From NCBI GenBank assembly GCA_020091685.1, contig CM034600.1, forward strand, positions 14,015,908 to 14,079,907: DNA of 64,000 nucleotides. The letters run 5' to 3'. Position 1 is the first letter of the stretch, and every line of letters starts with the position of its first letter. The DNA is from Lutjanus erythropterus (taxonomy: Eukaryota; Chordata; Actinopteri; Lutjaniformes; Lutjanidae). This document shows, in pieces, positions 47,903 to 58,704 of the stretch. Position numbers and translations under genes: made by a program. Below the pieces are notes generated by a model. The model had not been told where the DNA came from, made no database searches, and worked only from the letters and a program-made list of their open reading frames with translations.

Positions 47903-47999
47903 ACCTAACCATTTCTCAAAAAACATTTTCCTTGTCCCTTTGTATAGTTTCTCATTTTCTTTTTTCTCCATACAACACAAAAAAAAGAAAAGAAAAAAA

Positions 48000-48450
48000 G
48001 TGTCCAGTCTGCCTGAAAATTCTAATTTGACTGAATTTGAAAAGACAAGCTGATGTAATTTTTGTAATGACTCAATATGAATAAACTTTTCTAGTCAAAT
48101 AAACTTGATATTAATTCGGTTGTACTTGAGAAACCATGTTTGCAGTGTTTCTGTTATTGTGACATCAAGCAACCATGACTTATCTTAAAGTCTATTAGAC
48201 GCACAGCAAGTTTGACAACTTGCTTATATGTTTTATATATTTCATATTTTTTCTTCAAAAGGGTCTCTGGAGAGTTTTAACTCTAGTGCATGCTGGGAAG
48301 TTTGCTAATAATGCTTATCATGTTTCTTTAGAAACTTAATTTGATGAGTTGATTGAACTCTGCACAGTACATTCAGTCAACTCATAATTTTAATTCAAGA
48401 GACATCAAGTTAGATGTTATGAAAATAAACACTAGAAGTTTTTAGCGTGA
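48000..48450. repeat. AT-rich MITE-like repeat
   Basis: Words such as AACTTAATTTGATGAGTTGA and AGTCAACTCATAATTTTAAT recall the block at 20347-20860. The limits are uncertain. Confidence 0.45.
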
Positions 48451-48968
48451 TTACCCAAAAATAAATAAAAATTTGATACTTAAGTTAATGAGAAAATGTT
48501 CGTTAATCCCACTAAATTCCTGTATGTTTAATTTCTGTATTTTTAATTGTTCATTTTTTCTTTTCTGTCTTCTTTTTTTGTGTGTGTTCACAGTATATCA
48601 GTCGAAGCAGCATGTGCAGACCTAGATAATCGTTCCTTAAGAAAATGAATCCATTAAAAGGATGAGATAACTATTTACAACAGTTTGTAAATTACGAAAC
48701 AGGTACTTGGACTGTATTTAAACTAAAATGTAGTGCTAATTATATTTTTTTTTAAAGAGAGATTAATGTCAGAACCTCACACAAGTAAACAATCTTACTA
48801 TCAACATCATCTCAATCATTAAGCGCGCACTCTGATGACAAGAGGTGTGTGAGTGCGTGTACATGCAGCGGGGAGGGGGGGCTGCAGCCCACAGAAGTTT
48901 ATAACACTGCGGACTGGTGTGGTCAGACTGCGGTGACTGTACACACCCCCCACCCACTCTCACACACC
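48451..48968. other. AT-rich DNA, nothing recognised
   Basis: No gene or repeat recognised. Confidence 0.4.
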
Positions 48969-48991
48969 CACACACACACACACACACACAC
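48969..48991. repeat. (CA)n microsatellite
   Basis: About 11 CA units after interrupted CA-rich sequence. Confidence 0.95.
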
Positions 48992-48999
48992 TCACAAGC

Positions 49000-49690
49000 C
49001 GCTGAAACCCAAGCTTTATCCACGATGGAAAGGCTCGGCTCTGTGGATTAGACGCTCCGCTCCGCAGATAACATCAGCCACATTAGATATGTGAACCGGA
49101 GCAGCCCGCAGCGAGGCCTGCCGATGAGGCGGACATCAAACAGCCGCAGAGGGCCCTTTGTGAGCGCTGTGAGCATTGTAAATTTGCTAACTGTAATTCT
49201 GCCACAGTCGATGTAATGGGAGAGTAAACATGGCAACGAGCTGCGGCGGGGCGCTGCGCGCACGAGGCAGGCGCTCATACATGCAGGTACACGAGGAGAG
49301 AAGGATGACCTGCACTCAGATTTGTCATCTCAGACATGAGAGAAATTATGAACATAGTAACAGTCACCTCCGTCGACACTCTGTTTCTCCAAAGATCGAT
49401 AAATACAAATTCCCCAAGATCACAGCAACTAATCAATTAGAAAAGGAGGAGGGGGTCTTTTCCTTTTCTAAAGTAGGAGTTTGGAGTGGCTCTCCACAGC
49501 GGGCCGCTCCCACCTCCTTCCCTCTAATGAAGTCCCCAGAAGCGCTCAAAGTGAAGTTGCCTTGGTAATTATTAGCCATTAATTGGGTTCAGGACCTTGT
49601 GCGTCTCTGGGAAATGAGAAATCTGACCGCTAATCCAGGACATTTCTTTGGGGCCTTTTTGCAGTGTTGTTAACATGCTGTCAGAGACAG
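49000..49690. promoter_or_regulatory. Candidate conserved non-coding cluster
   Basis: A long repeat-free block: GCAGATAACATCAGCCAC near 49065 (GATA core), AGGCGGACATCAAACAGC near 49127, ATTTGCTAACTGTAATTCTG near 49182 and TTGGTAATTATTAGCCATTA near 49562. It resembles a multi-part enhancer region. Confidence 0.35.
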
Positions 49691-49843
49691 ACAGAGCCAC
49701 TGATGGCAGGAATATGAAGAGGTTAGAGAGGGCAGCGACTCTTCACACACACTGCAGGAGGCCTGCACTGCACTGCAGCGGTGCTGCTGACTGGCTGCAC
49801 ATCTGGAGAGCTACAATGAAGTTAAATACAACATGGTTAAATT

Positions 49844-49848
<5 letters not shown>

Positions 49849-49938
<90 letters not shown>
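49849..49938. repeat. Long (GT)n microsatellite
   Basis: About 90 bases of GT with a TATGTGC interruption in the middle. It is the longest complete dinucleotide run inside the window. Confidence 0.98.
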
Positions 49939-49939
<1 letters not shown>

Positions 49940-50329
49940 GGCGTGCAGGTCGACTGGTTTTGAAATTAGTTGATTAAATTGAAATTTTGTACGATTTTTT
50001 GCTAAATGAAGACGAATTGATTCAAATATCTTGACAACAAATTTAGCCACAACTCAGGTAAATCTTATATATGAATTTTCATCATTTAGCACATCGAACC
50101 TATTGAAACATAAAAACGTTTAGATCCTCTTATTCGGTAGTTTGTGTGTCAGTTCAGTGATTCCTCACACATGCATCCAGCTCTCAGTTCAAACACCGCT
50201 GCCTGCTATCGATCCGGCCAAAAACCAAACAGAAACCAATAAATGCATTTAATCACTTTTCGTTTTTCCTTTAAGTCAAACAAAAAGGAAGAAAAAAAAA
50301 AGAAAAAAATGAAGTATTTCATGACTCTG
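49939..50329. other. AT-rich DNA, nothing recognised
   Basis: An A-rich tract lies at 50290-50308. No gene is supported. Confidence 0.4.
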
Positions 50330-51010
50330 CCTGATTTATTTTCAATGACATCTCTTGGCAAATTCGGCATAAAAATGTGAAATCATTTTTAATAGCAGCA
50401 GTGAAAATTACAGGGTATCCGGGACTGTGTTTTCTTATGACAAATGGCATTGAATATGTATTTCCAAACATCCTCGCCATGTGGTTGAATTCAAGGAAAA
50501 CAAATTATTTATCAACAAACAATATTCGGTCCAAGAAAAAAAAGAAAAAAAATTACTAATAATATGCAAAGTCTGAGTGGGAATTAGGTGTCGTCTCCCC
50601 CTGCCAAAAATAAAATAAAAAAAAATACCGTCCCGTCCCGTCCCGTCCCGTCCCATCATCAACATCATCATCATCATCATCATCATCAGTGTTGTTGTTT
50701 TTAATTAATCGCTCGTTAATGTCGCCATCCATTTCCCCGCAGATCAGAGGAGCGAGGAGCCGACAAGTCCGCCAAACAAAATGCACATTAAAATATCGCC
50801 GGGAGGCTCGAGTGAAAATTACCCCGATGCAGAAATGACCTTAATATGATGTAATCAATCACGCTGTCTGCTGGGACACTGAGAATCACAGTGTTAATCT
50901 TTTAGTTTGGAGCGGCGGGGGGAAAATAGCCTGTCATATTTTACTACTCAGCCAAAGAGCGCACAGTTTGTGCAAGTTCAGTGACATACAGGGAGAAAAC
51001 CTGCGACATG
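50330..51010. promoter_or_regulatory. Candidate conserved non-coding cluster
   Basis: 50330-50480 (ATTTATTTTCAATGACATC near 50335) and 50700-50960 (TTAATTAATCGCTCGTTAATG near 50701, without its last base; TTAATATGATGTAATCAATC near 50841) are non-repetitive and rich in homeodomain cores. A compound microsatellite separates them. Confidence 0.35.
50627..50688. repeat. Compound (CCCGT)n-(CAT)n microsatellite
   Basis: Five pentamer CCGTC/CCCGT units (50627-50653) run straight into CAT triplets (50654-50688). The + strand is pyrimidine-rich in the first part. Confidence 0.95.
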
Positions 51011-51434
51011 AGCTTTATACAGTACTGGAGAAAATATATTCATGGGAGAAGGTTTGTGGTAGGCCTAAAGGCCTTTGGGCCTCGTTACATTTTTTTATTA
51101 TCACCTCAGGAACACAATTGTTTGCAGCTAAAAGCAAAATAATGAAAAAAATGGAGCCTAATATTTGTGTAGGGGATTCATTTTAATATTATAAGATCAA
51201 CAGTCCAGGATGAAATCATATAAAATAATTCAGATGGAATATTCTCAAACTAAAAAGGAAACAAACTAGTTTATGAAAATGTAAATTATTCACAAGGTTT
51301 GGCCAAAACTCCTGATAATATCATAATACACTTTGAATTAATTAAAATAAAGAAATTTATAAAACCATATTTAAGGAAAATGTACTTGAGTCCCTGTTTC
51401 ATTTGAATTTAAATCCGTTCTGCTCTATAAGACT
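51011..51434. other. AT-rich DNA, nothing recognised
   Basis: No gene or repeat recognised. Confidence 0.4.
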
Positions 51435-51797
51435 GCAGCTAATTATTATTTTCATTATTCATTAATCTGTCAATCATTTTCCTAATTAATCAATTAGTTA
51501 TTTGGTCCATAAAATGTCAGAAAATGGTGAAAAATGTTGATCAATGTTTCTCAAAGCCTGAGATGATGTCCTCAAATGTCTTGTTTTGTCCACAACCCAA
51601 AAACATTCAGTTTACTGTCATAAAGGAGTAAATAAACCAGAAAACATTCACATTTTAAGAAGCTGAAAACAATTTGGACATTTTTCTTAAAAAATGACTT
51701 GAATTATCATCAAAAATAATTAATCAGTGATTAAAATAGTTGGTGATTAATTTAATACTTGACAAATAATCAATTAATCAACCAATATCTGCAGCTT
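51435..51797. repeat. AT-rich palindromic interspersed repeat, copy 3
   Basis: The best-preserved copy of the family at 17697-18047. Its ends are GCAGCTAATTATT and the inverse AATCAACC...GCAGC, so GCAGCT-type termini may define the element. Confidence 0.72.
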
Positions 51798-52848
51798 TAC
51801 TATAGTCACTATAAATTGTGATCGAATTTGATGTAAAACAAGCCACAATGAGGTTTCACTGGTCTTGTGTTAAATTGTAGGTAAACACATGAATTCAACA
51901 ATTAAAATAAAAAGGTAGCCCATGTCAAAGGCTATTGGGCAAATCTGATTATCACAGAAACAAGTGCTGTTGACAGCACTTTCCCCGGTGAGAGCTGGTC
52001 TGCAGACTGAGTCCAGCAGGTACCAAACACAGAAGACTTAGCAGCACATACACACAGGCTGGCAGGCGACACAAGACTCATGTGGGCAGCATGAAGTGCT
52101 GTTATCATTAACAACTGTAGACAGACAGAACAGGCCAAGACCACAAGTGTCCATTTCACACCAGCCTGGCATGGCAGCGGGTCGGGACTCCAGAGAGCCA
52201 TCTGCCACCCCCTCTGCAGCCCTTTGAAGCACACCAGCTTCTGATTTCTGCTTCTCATCTTTAAAACAAACCCGCTTGAAGGTTTCCAACCTGAGATGTG
52301 TGTTCTCACCTCCAGTAAAGATCTGATCTGGGATTTTGTTCTCATCATAGTTTCAGGGAAAAACCTTTTTTACTGCCAAAGAGCTTTGATAACATGATGA
52401 GGTTTAGGTAAATGTTCAGTTACAAGGTGTAACAGACACAGAGGTTGCTGTGCTACTATATAATAATATACACTCACGTACAATAGCTGTAACAGCAAGG
52501 ACAGGTGTATTTATTATGAGGTAGACCACAGCATCAATCACTGTCCATCCAAAACTGTATAACGAATTAAAAAGTAAAAAAAATAAATAAATAAATACAC
52601 AAACACAACCAGCACAAAATGTGTAAAACTTTAAGCTGAACAGCTAAAAAGCACTTTCACTGCACTGATTCACTACACTTTAAATCCAAAGAAAATGAAA
52701 ATTCCTTTCAGGAATATGGAGGATATTTCCGTTTTCCAAACTGCTCCATTTCCCCAAGTCTCCATTCGACCACTGAAGCAGCCCTGATGTATTATAATAC
52801 TGTATGTGGGGAGTGACGTCACTGCAGCTAGCTACAGTGGGGCCCCAC

Positions 52849-52849
<1 letters not shown>
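51798..52849. other. Intronic or intergenic, nothing recognised
   Basis: The 138-codon minus-strand frame at 51932-52348 is Cys/Ser/Leu-rich without a recognisable domain or upstream splice support, so I treat it as chance. Short A/AAAT-rich tract near 52573-52597. Confidence 0.4.

Positions 52850-52900
<51 letters not shown>
52850..52900. repeat. (CA)n microsatellite
   Basis: About 25 uninterrupted CA units. Confidence 0.98.
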
Positions 52901-52902
<2 letters not shown>

Positions 52903-52970
52903 GGTTCAGCGTTGGAGCATTTTCTCCACCCAGTGTTGAAACAAAATCCATGCAAAACATGTACCGTGGG

Positions 52971-53656
52971 CAGGGTTCCACACCTTTTACAACATCCAAA
53001 TTCATACACTTTTAAAGAATTTTCAAGGTGCATTTCAAGTTTTTCCAGCACCTTCCAGCAGTGGTAAACGACATATTTATATACACATGGATACGCTCAA
53101 AATGATTAAGCCCTATTCCACTTCTTCATCACATGGAATTTGATGTTTTTGCGTTTTAAACGACCAAAATTATGTTTTGTAACATAATTCTACAGAAGGT
53201 TGAAAAATTGAAGGAGAAGACCACAAAGTCTGATGTTTCAAAAAGTGTCACCTGACTGGGATTAGACTTGACATCATATAGAACATGGCCGAGCAAATAT
53301 AAAACAATTACTCAAACAACTACTAAACAAATAACCTCAATCACAATAAAATTCTTTTAATTTTTTCTTTCATTTGTCATTTTCAAAGCCAACGCTCAAT
53401 CGAAAATGGTAAAATGTTGTCCGTTAGCCTCCCACTCACTGCTTGAACAGACAAGTTTTTATTTTGTACAGAAGGAAAAAGCAGTTAAGCTCTCTGGCTG
53501 AACAGTTCACTTTTCACATAAAGAAATAAAATTGGTCAGAAACTGATTTATTATAAAAGTAATGCAATCATAATTTCAAGCACTTTTCAAAACCCTGAAA
53601 ACATTCCATTAAAATTTAAGTGTTTTCAAGGATTTCCAGCACCAATATGAACCCTG
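52971..53656. mobile_element. hAT-like non-autonomous element
   Basis: Termini CAGGGTTCCACACC and ATATGAACCCTG share the inverted CAGGGTTC end. Subterminal inverted blocks lie near both ends (TTTCAAGTTTTTCCAGCACC and TTCAAGGATTTCCAGCACC occur as direct relatives). It has inner homology to 37250-37690. No target duplication could be matched. Confidence 0.65.
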
Positions 53657-54974
53657 AGTAGGGTCATACTGAACATGTCATGTAATAACGCACTTTCAGT
53701 TCAGATGAAATAAATATTCACAACTGTGTGTCTCTCTTTAAGCTGTTCGTTGAGTTATCATCATCTCTTACTCAAATCTACAAATCTTGTTGACATTCTC
53801 AGGCTAAATGGATCTACTTTTCAGTAATATGTTTCCCCTGCCAAGGTACGCAGACTCTTAGTCCAAGGGGCACTGTGAGGGATTTCAGCAAATCACAAAA
53901 ATGACTAAAACTCAACCCGATACACACTTTTTCATGTGTACACACACACTCACACCAATCCAGTGCAGTGCTACCGAGTGCTGTGGTGTATTGTAGTCAG
54001 AGGCAAACATTTTCAAGTTATCCTCTTTTCCCCACAGGAGCGGGTGACTTCCCAGCACGAGGGAAAAAATAACTTTGGCCAAGCTGCACACGTACACTAT
54101 AAGCCTGACATCACATAGGAAACAAACCGTAAAACACCAAACACTCTACAACCCAACAAAGACCAATAAAGGTTTCAACGAGCGAAGCACAAACATTGCA
54201 AGTAGCAAACAAACCCGGCAGCTCTTCTCCTGCACCACGTCCATTTCCATAGAGATTATTTTCTCATTCTCTCCTCAGACTCCTGCAGCCTGCCAGTGAC
54301 CAGCTACATTATTTATTTGTTTGTTGTGTTGAACAGTGTGTATGTGTGGTGCTGATGGTGTGTCTGTGGCGACAAGGCGTATGTGTGTGTTGCCGGACTG
54401 ACAGGATGATTAATAGGAGCTCCACAGTGGGTGGAGGGGTTGATGATGACGGTGAGTAGAGTTGGGGGCTGGGTGGGACTTCGGCAACACATCAAAAACA
54501 ACAGCACTTCCCGGGGTTTGCCGCCACTTCCTCTGTAGGACCTCCCCACTCCCCAAAATACCCTCAACCCCTCGATGGGGGTCAACAGAGACGAGCTGAT
54601 GAAGAATTTCTTTAAAACACAGAATCATAGAAACCGTCTGCAGGAACAGTGCAACTAGTCTGCTTACTGCAAGAAGAGGGTAGAATAAACACATGCAGAG
54701 GAATGTCACTGTGCATCAGAGCTGGATGTTGTTTGTGAAGGGGAACAGCAAGTGCTGAAATGGCAGATGGCTTCACACACAACCTGGATAAATACTGACT
54801 CTGGACCTGGTTCACTTATGAGGGCTCAAGTAGGAGTTGTTAAGCGTTCTTGGCCCAGAAAGGTGATGGAGGGACAGGTGATGTAGTGGTGTTAAAAGGA
54901 GGAGGCTGAAGATGGAAGTGACTTTGTTGAACTTGAGCAAAAGTCAGAAATTTAATGGCCAGAGAGGTTGAGAG
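53657..54974. other. Intronic or intergenic, nothing recognised
   Basis: No gene, RNA or repeat recognised. Confidence 0.4.
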
Positions 54975-55048
54975 CAGGGCTGGGAAATATGGCTTATAAA
55001 TATTATACTTACTGGATATTTTTAGGCTATTAAATGTTATACAATATA

Positions 55049-56056
55049 CACGCAACACTTTTGTTTTTGTTGCCATTTTCTGAGTTGTAGTAAAAAGTCT
55101 AAGACTTCTTCTGTGCACACTAAATTTGTTTTGTCACAAATTTCTTAAAATCTGTGTTACTCAGCACTTCTCCTTTCTCAAGATAATCCATCCACCTGAC
55201 AGGTCTGGTAAAATGTTCTAATTTTAACTTGAAAAAATATATTTATTAGGCCCTGGACTATGGCTATTTCACACAGGGGTTACAGATACCTTTTTGTCCC
55301 AAGAGAGCAAGGTCATGACCAGCCCTACTCTGCCTCTGATTGGCTAGTACTTGTTGCCTTCATTGGCTGGGTTGGTTAGATTTAGGCATGAGGAGCAATT
55401 GGTAAAGATTAGAGTCAGAATATCAGGGTAAACCCATCAGAGGGTGGGTAGGTTTGGGTCATGACTTTGCCCTCCTGAGAAAAAATTGTATTTGTAGCTC
55501 TGTATAAAAAAGCCACAGTTCACTGCTCAATAGATGTCTGTGACCAGTCCAAGACACACCAATGTCTTAATCATGCTCTTTAACCAGCATTTCTATATTC
55601 CATACCTGTCGGGTGGATGGATAAATTTGGCAAAGGAGATGTGCTCAGAATCAGATTCAGTTTTATTGCCAAGTAGTTTTTCACATTCAAGGAATTTGCT
55701 GTGGTATATTGGTGCATGAAAAAGTACTAAAATATAAATAGAGATTAAGGCAAGTACTGCGAGTCAAAAACAGCAGCATGAATAGAAAACTGAAGAGCAG
55801 AAAATAAACATACAAAAAAATATAAAAATAGACACAGAAACATTATGTTCAAATATGATGTTATTCAAATGAGGACAGGAGCTGAACAAACTTAATCAGG
55901 AATGCGCAAAATGTAAGACAGGAAGTTGCAAATTCACAGTATCAGTTCAAAGAATGTTTGCAATGTGCAAGATAAAATCACTAATGGATTTGAACAAATT
56001 TGTGAGCAAAATTTGAGAGAAATAAACCTAGAAGTCAACTCAAGAAATGTTGAGTG
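55049..56056. mobile_element. Tc1/mariner-type remnant inserted at TA
   Basis: The left end CACGCAACACTTTTGTTTTT is flanked by TA (55047-55048), and the right end GTTGAGTG by TA (56057-56058), so a TA target duplication is kept. The subterminal sequences AGCACTTCTCCTTTCTC and TGGCAAAGGAGATGTGCTC are inverted partners. The transposase region is absent. Confidence 0.72.
55647..55979. repeat. Third-level insertion, AATCAGATTCAGTTTTATTGCC type
   Basis: It splits the Tc1/mariner right arm between GGAGATGTGCTC and ACTAATGGATTTG. It starts AGAATCAGATTCAGTTTTAT, followed by TTCAAGGAATTTGCTGTGG, a widespread fish repeat start. The class is unknown to me. Confidence 0.62.
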
Positions 56057-56425
56057 TATATCTCAAAATATACACATTTTCTCTAAAATATCAGACTGTA
56101 AATTCTCAAATAGTGCAAACATATTAATAGTCTTATAAAATATGATGCATTAGGGCAGGGTAATATGAACAAAATATATCACAACATATTTAACCAAACA
56201 CCTCCATCAGTGGTGCAACAATATTGTATAGATGTCTATTGGTGCTTTCACAAAATATTAACAAAATGATATTTTAAAAATAATAATAAGTAATGTAGAT
56301 ATAATGACTAACTGGGTAAAGGCAAATAATAGAACAACTAGAACAAGCTGGTAAGTTCAGGAAATTGCATAATTTTACTGCCATGCAGCCTTTGAACCCA
56401 AGAAAAGACAAAACTTATGTCATAT

Positions 56426-56949
56426 CTCTTTTGTTGAAGGTGAAGGAGTGACACTAGGATCCAGGAAGCAAATGTAACACTTGACATCATTATTAGAGAA
56501 CATGCACAGCTGCAGAGGCCCAGACCTGAGAGCACAGTGCAGCTGAACAGTGAGCTGCTCTCCTCCACAGATTGAGGCAAGCTTTGAAAGACTGCCCTCC
56601 TGTGTCAGACGCACAAACACATGTTGCACAATAAGACTTGTGCTCAGCGTCTCTCTGTCTCTGTCTCTCTACTTATTGAAAATTGACCTCCTTAAGGAGA
56701 CATAGCTGTGCATATTTGTGCTGAGAGACGGAGGTCAGTCAGAACACAGAACACACCATCACTGAGGTTACTGGATTTGGATGTATGTTGAAATTAAACA
56801 GTGTATGAAAGGAGAACTCTCTGTCTTAATTTGTGTACAGTATGTATTTATACAATGCCTGCATGCACCTAAAGGCATGTATATCATAGGAACCCTGCTT
56901 CATATGTTCATGCTTGTTCATGTGCGTTCCATTCTCTACCTAATCATGC
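56426..56949. other. Intronic or intergenic, nothing recognised
   Basis: No gene or repeat recognised. Confidence 0.4.
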
Positions 56950-57745
56950 GAGAGAGAAACAAACACTGGATTTTAACAGGTTGTCATCCTCCACTCCGGC
57001 TCTTTTCCGAAGGGAGCCGGCTGCCAAATCCTTGAGCATGCTTAACAATTCCATTACCGCCGTGCAGAACACCCACACTACTCTTTTGAAGCCAGGGCAT
57101 TTTAGAGGAGAAGAGTTTATTGACTTCAAATTGTTACCACTTGGGCCTTCTCCTCTCATTTCTGAAGAAAAAAAACAATAAACCTGCATGTCAAAGTGCA
57201 GCGTGTGTTGCTCCGAGGTGAGTTTTAACCGATTTGTTCGGGGAGGAGGAGCGCACGATGACAGTTGCTCAGCGGGACATCGGCGTGCAAATGTTAGCCT
57301 GCACACTAATGCTGATTGCTCATCATTGGAAGGATTTTATTCGGCAGTGTGGTTTCTGTTAACATCCAATGGCTTGTTTTACAGCCGAGCTCATCTGTGG
57401 ACCAAATGTGTCACACAGTAAGATGGGAAAGATTCGGTCTTTCTGGTCGTGCTAATAAAGTGTGACAGACGATTGGATTTGCGATCCGCCCTGTCCTCGC
57501 TTGCCATTTTCATAAGCCCATATATGTCACACAGTGACATTTGCCATGTGGTAAAACCGGACAACTTGCCACTCTATTTTGGGGATTTTTTCCCCCCACC
57601 GTCACGTCACACATACGCTGAAAATAATGTTTTGTTGTGACCCATGCAGTGTAACCTTTGAAGTTGTCAGTTGGAACAAGGCTACTGTGGGACACTTATA
57701 GCCTGTCAGCTGCTGGGACTTCAGGGCTTACAGACACCTGTAGGC
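56950..57745. promoter_or_regulatory. Candidate conserved non-coding cluster
   Basis: A long repeat-free block: TTGTCATCCTCCACTCCGGC near 56981, AGCATGCTTAACAATTCCAT near 57035, GCCAGGGCATTTTAGAGGAG near 57091, TCGTGCTAATAAAGTGTGAC near 57447 and GCCATGTGGTAAAACCGGAC near 57542. It is one of the strongest island textures downstream of the candidate promoter. Confidence 0.38.
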
Positions 57746-58704
57746 CCGGGGTCATGGTGGCACCTCTCAACTTTCCCAGTCCTGTGAAATGGTTTGTGTG
57801 AGTATGTGAGTGTGTGAGTGGTGTGTGTGCTCCTGTAACTCTAAACTATAACTACAGGGATTTACCTACATGTAAGTAAACAAAATCCAACTAAATTTCC
57901 ACAATCCCTCCACAATAACATGGTTTTATTTTGAAATTTAATGGTCACTGTTACCATCTGGACTCTATTGCCATCTGAGGTTCTACATAACCAAAAGGTT
58001 ATTGCGATGTAAAGCTGACTTTTATCTTTCTATCATGTGCTCTGCTATGTTCACACTGTCAGTCACCACGTCTGTGTTGTGATTCCAGTGACAGATTTAC
58101 AATAACTGGTTGTTAGCGTCGTCCTCATGTGTGATGTCATCTAACAGTTCAGCTACAGTCAACTTTCCAGTGCCAGTGAGGAGGAAATGAAGTGACCATG
58201 GTTAACACCAGCTGACGTCTTTGTGGTACTTAAAAATAAATGGATTTCTGCTTTTTGGTTGCTCGCAACAACTCCTGATTGTCCAGAATCTGGCTGTTCT
58301 TTTAACATTGTAATGATTTTACAATCAAACCCAAAGCCCAGTAACAATAGATGTTTTTCATATTGGAAAACAAACTACTGTGTCAATTGTTGCCACACAG
58401 AAAAAAACAATATAATAAAAAAGGATTTTGTTATGCAGATTGCCACTGGGAGCCAGACTTTGCCAGTGTTCGTGGGATGGAAGAAGAAGGGAAGAGTTTG
58501 TTTGCAGAATGCTCTAAATCCATTTTGGAAAGAAGGATTAACTGAGTTTATCATTCAATATCTCTGGAATACTTAGAGCCTAATTATGCAGACATGGTTC
58601 TTTCCCTCATTTTGGAAGCTGAAATGGAAAATTCCAAATGAAATGCAGAGAAATCAAAGAAAATTCAAAACTTTACTGTGTGCTACATTAGACATGACTA
58701 AGTC
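57746..58704. other. AT-rich DNA, nothing recognised
   Basis: Short GT tract at 57809-57830. The 117-codon frame at 58223-58576 has no domain or splice support. Confidence 0.4.

Larger units (their letters stand above)
54975..56425 (+). repeat. GGGCAATATGG-type repeat, copy 2, split by insertions
   Basis: It begins AGGGCTGGGAAATATGGCTT and runs to 55048, then resumes at 56057 with TATCTCAAAATATACACA. It continues through GTCTATTGGTGCTTTCACAA, CTGGGTAAAGGCAAATAATA and a tail near CTTATGTCATATCTC. The join matches the uninterrupted order in the copy at 37952-38338. Confidence 0.75.

Noticed and set aside
49811-50050. Thr-His repeat frame and other Val-Cys/Thr-His frames
   Set aside because: These are translations of (GT)n/(CA)n microsatellites.
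51932-52348. 138-codon minus-strand frame
   Set aside because: No domain, no splice context and a second overlapping minus frame. It is within chance expectation for 64 kb.
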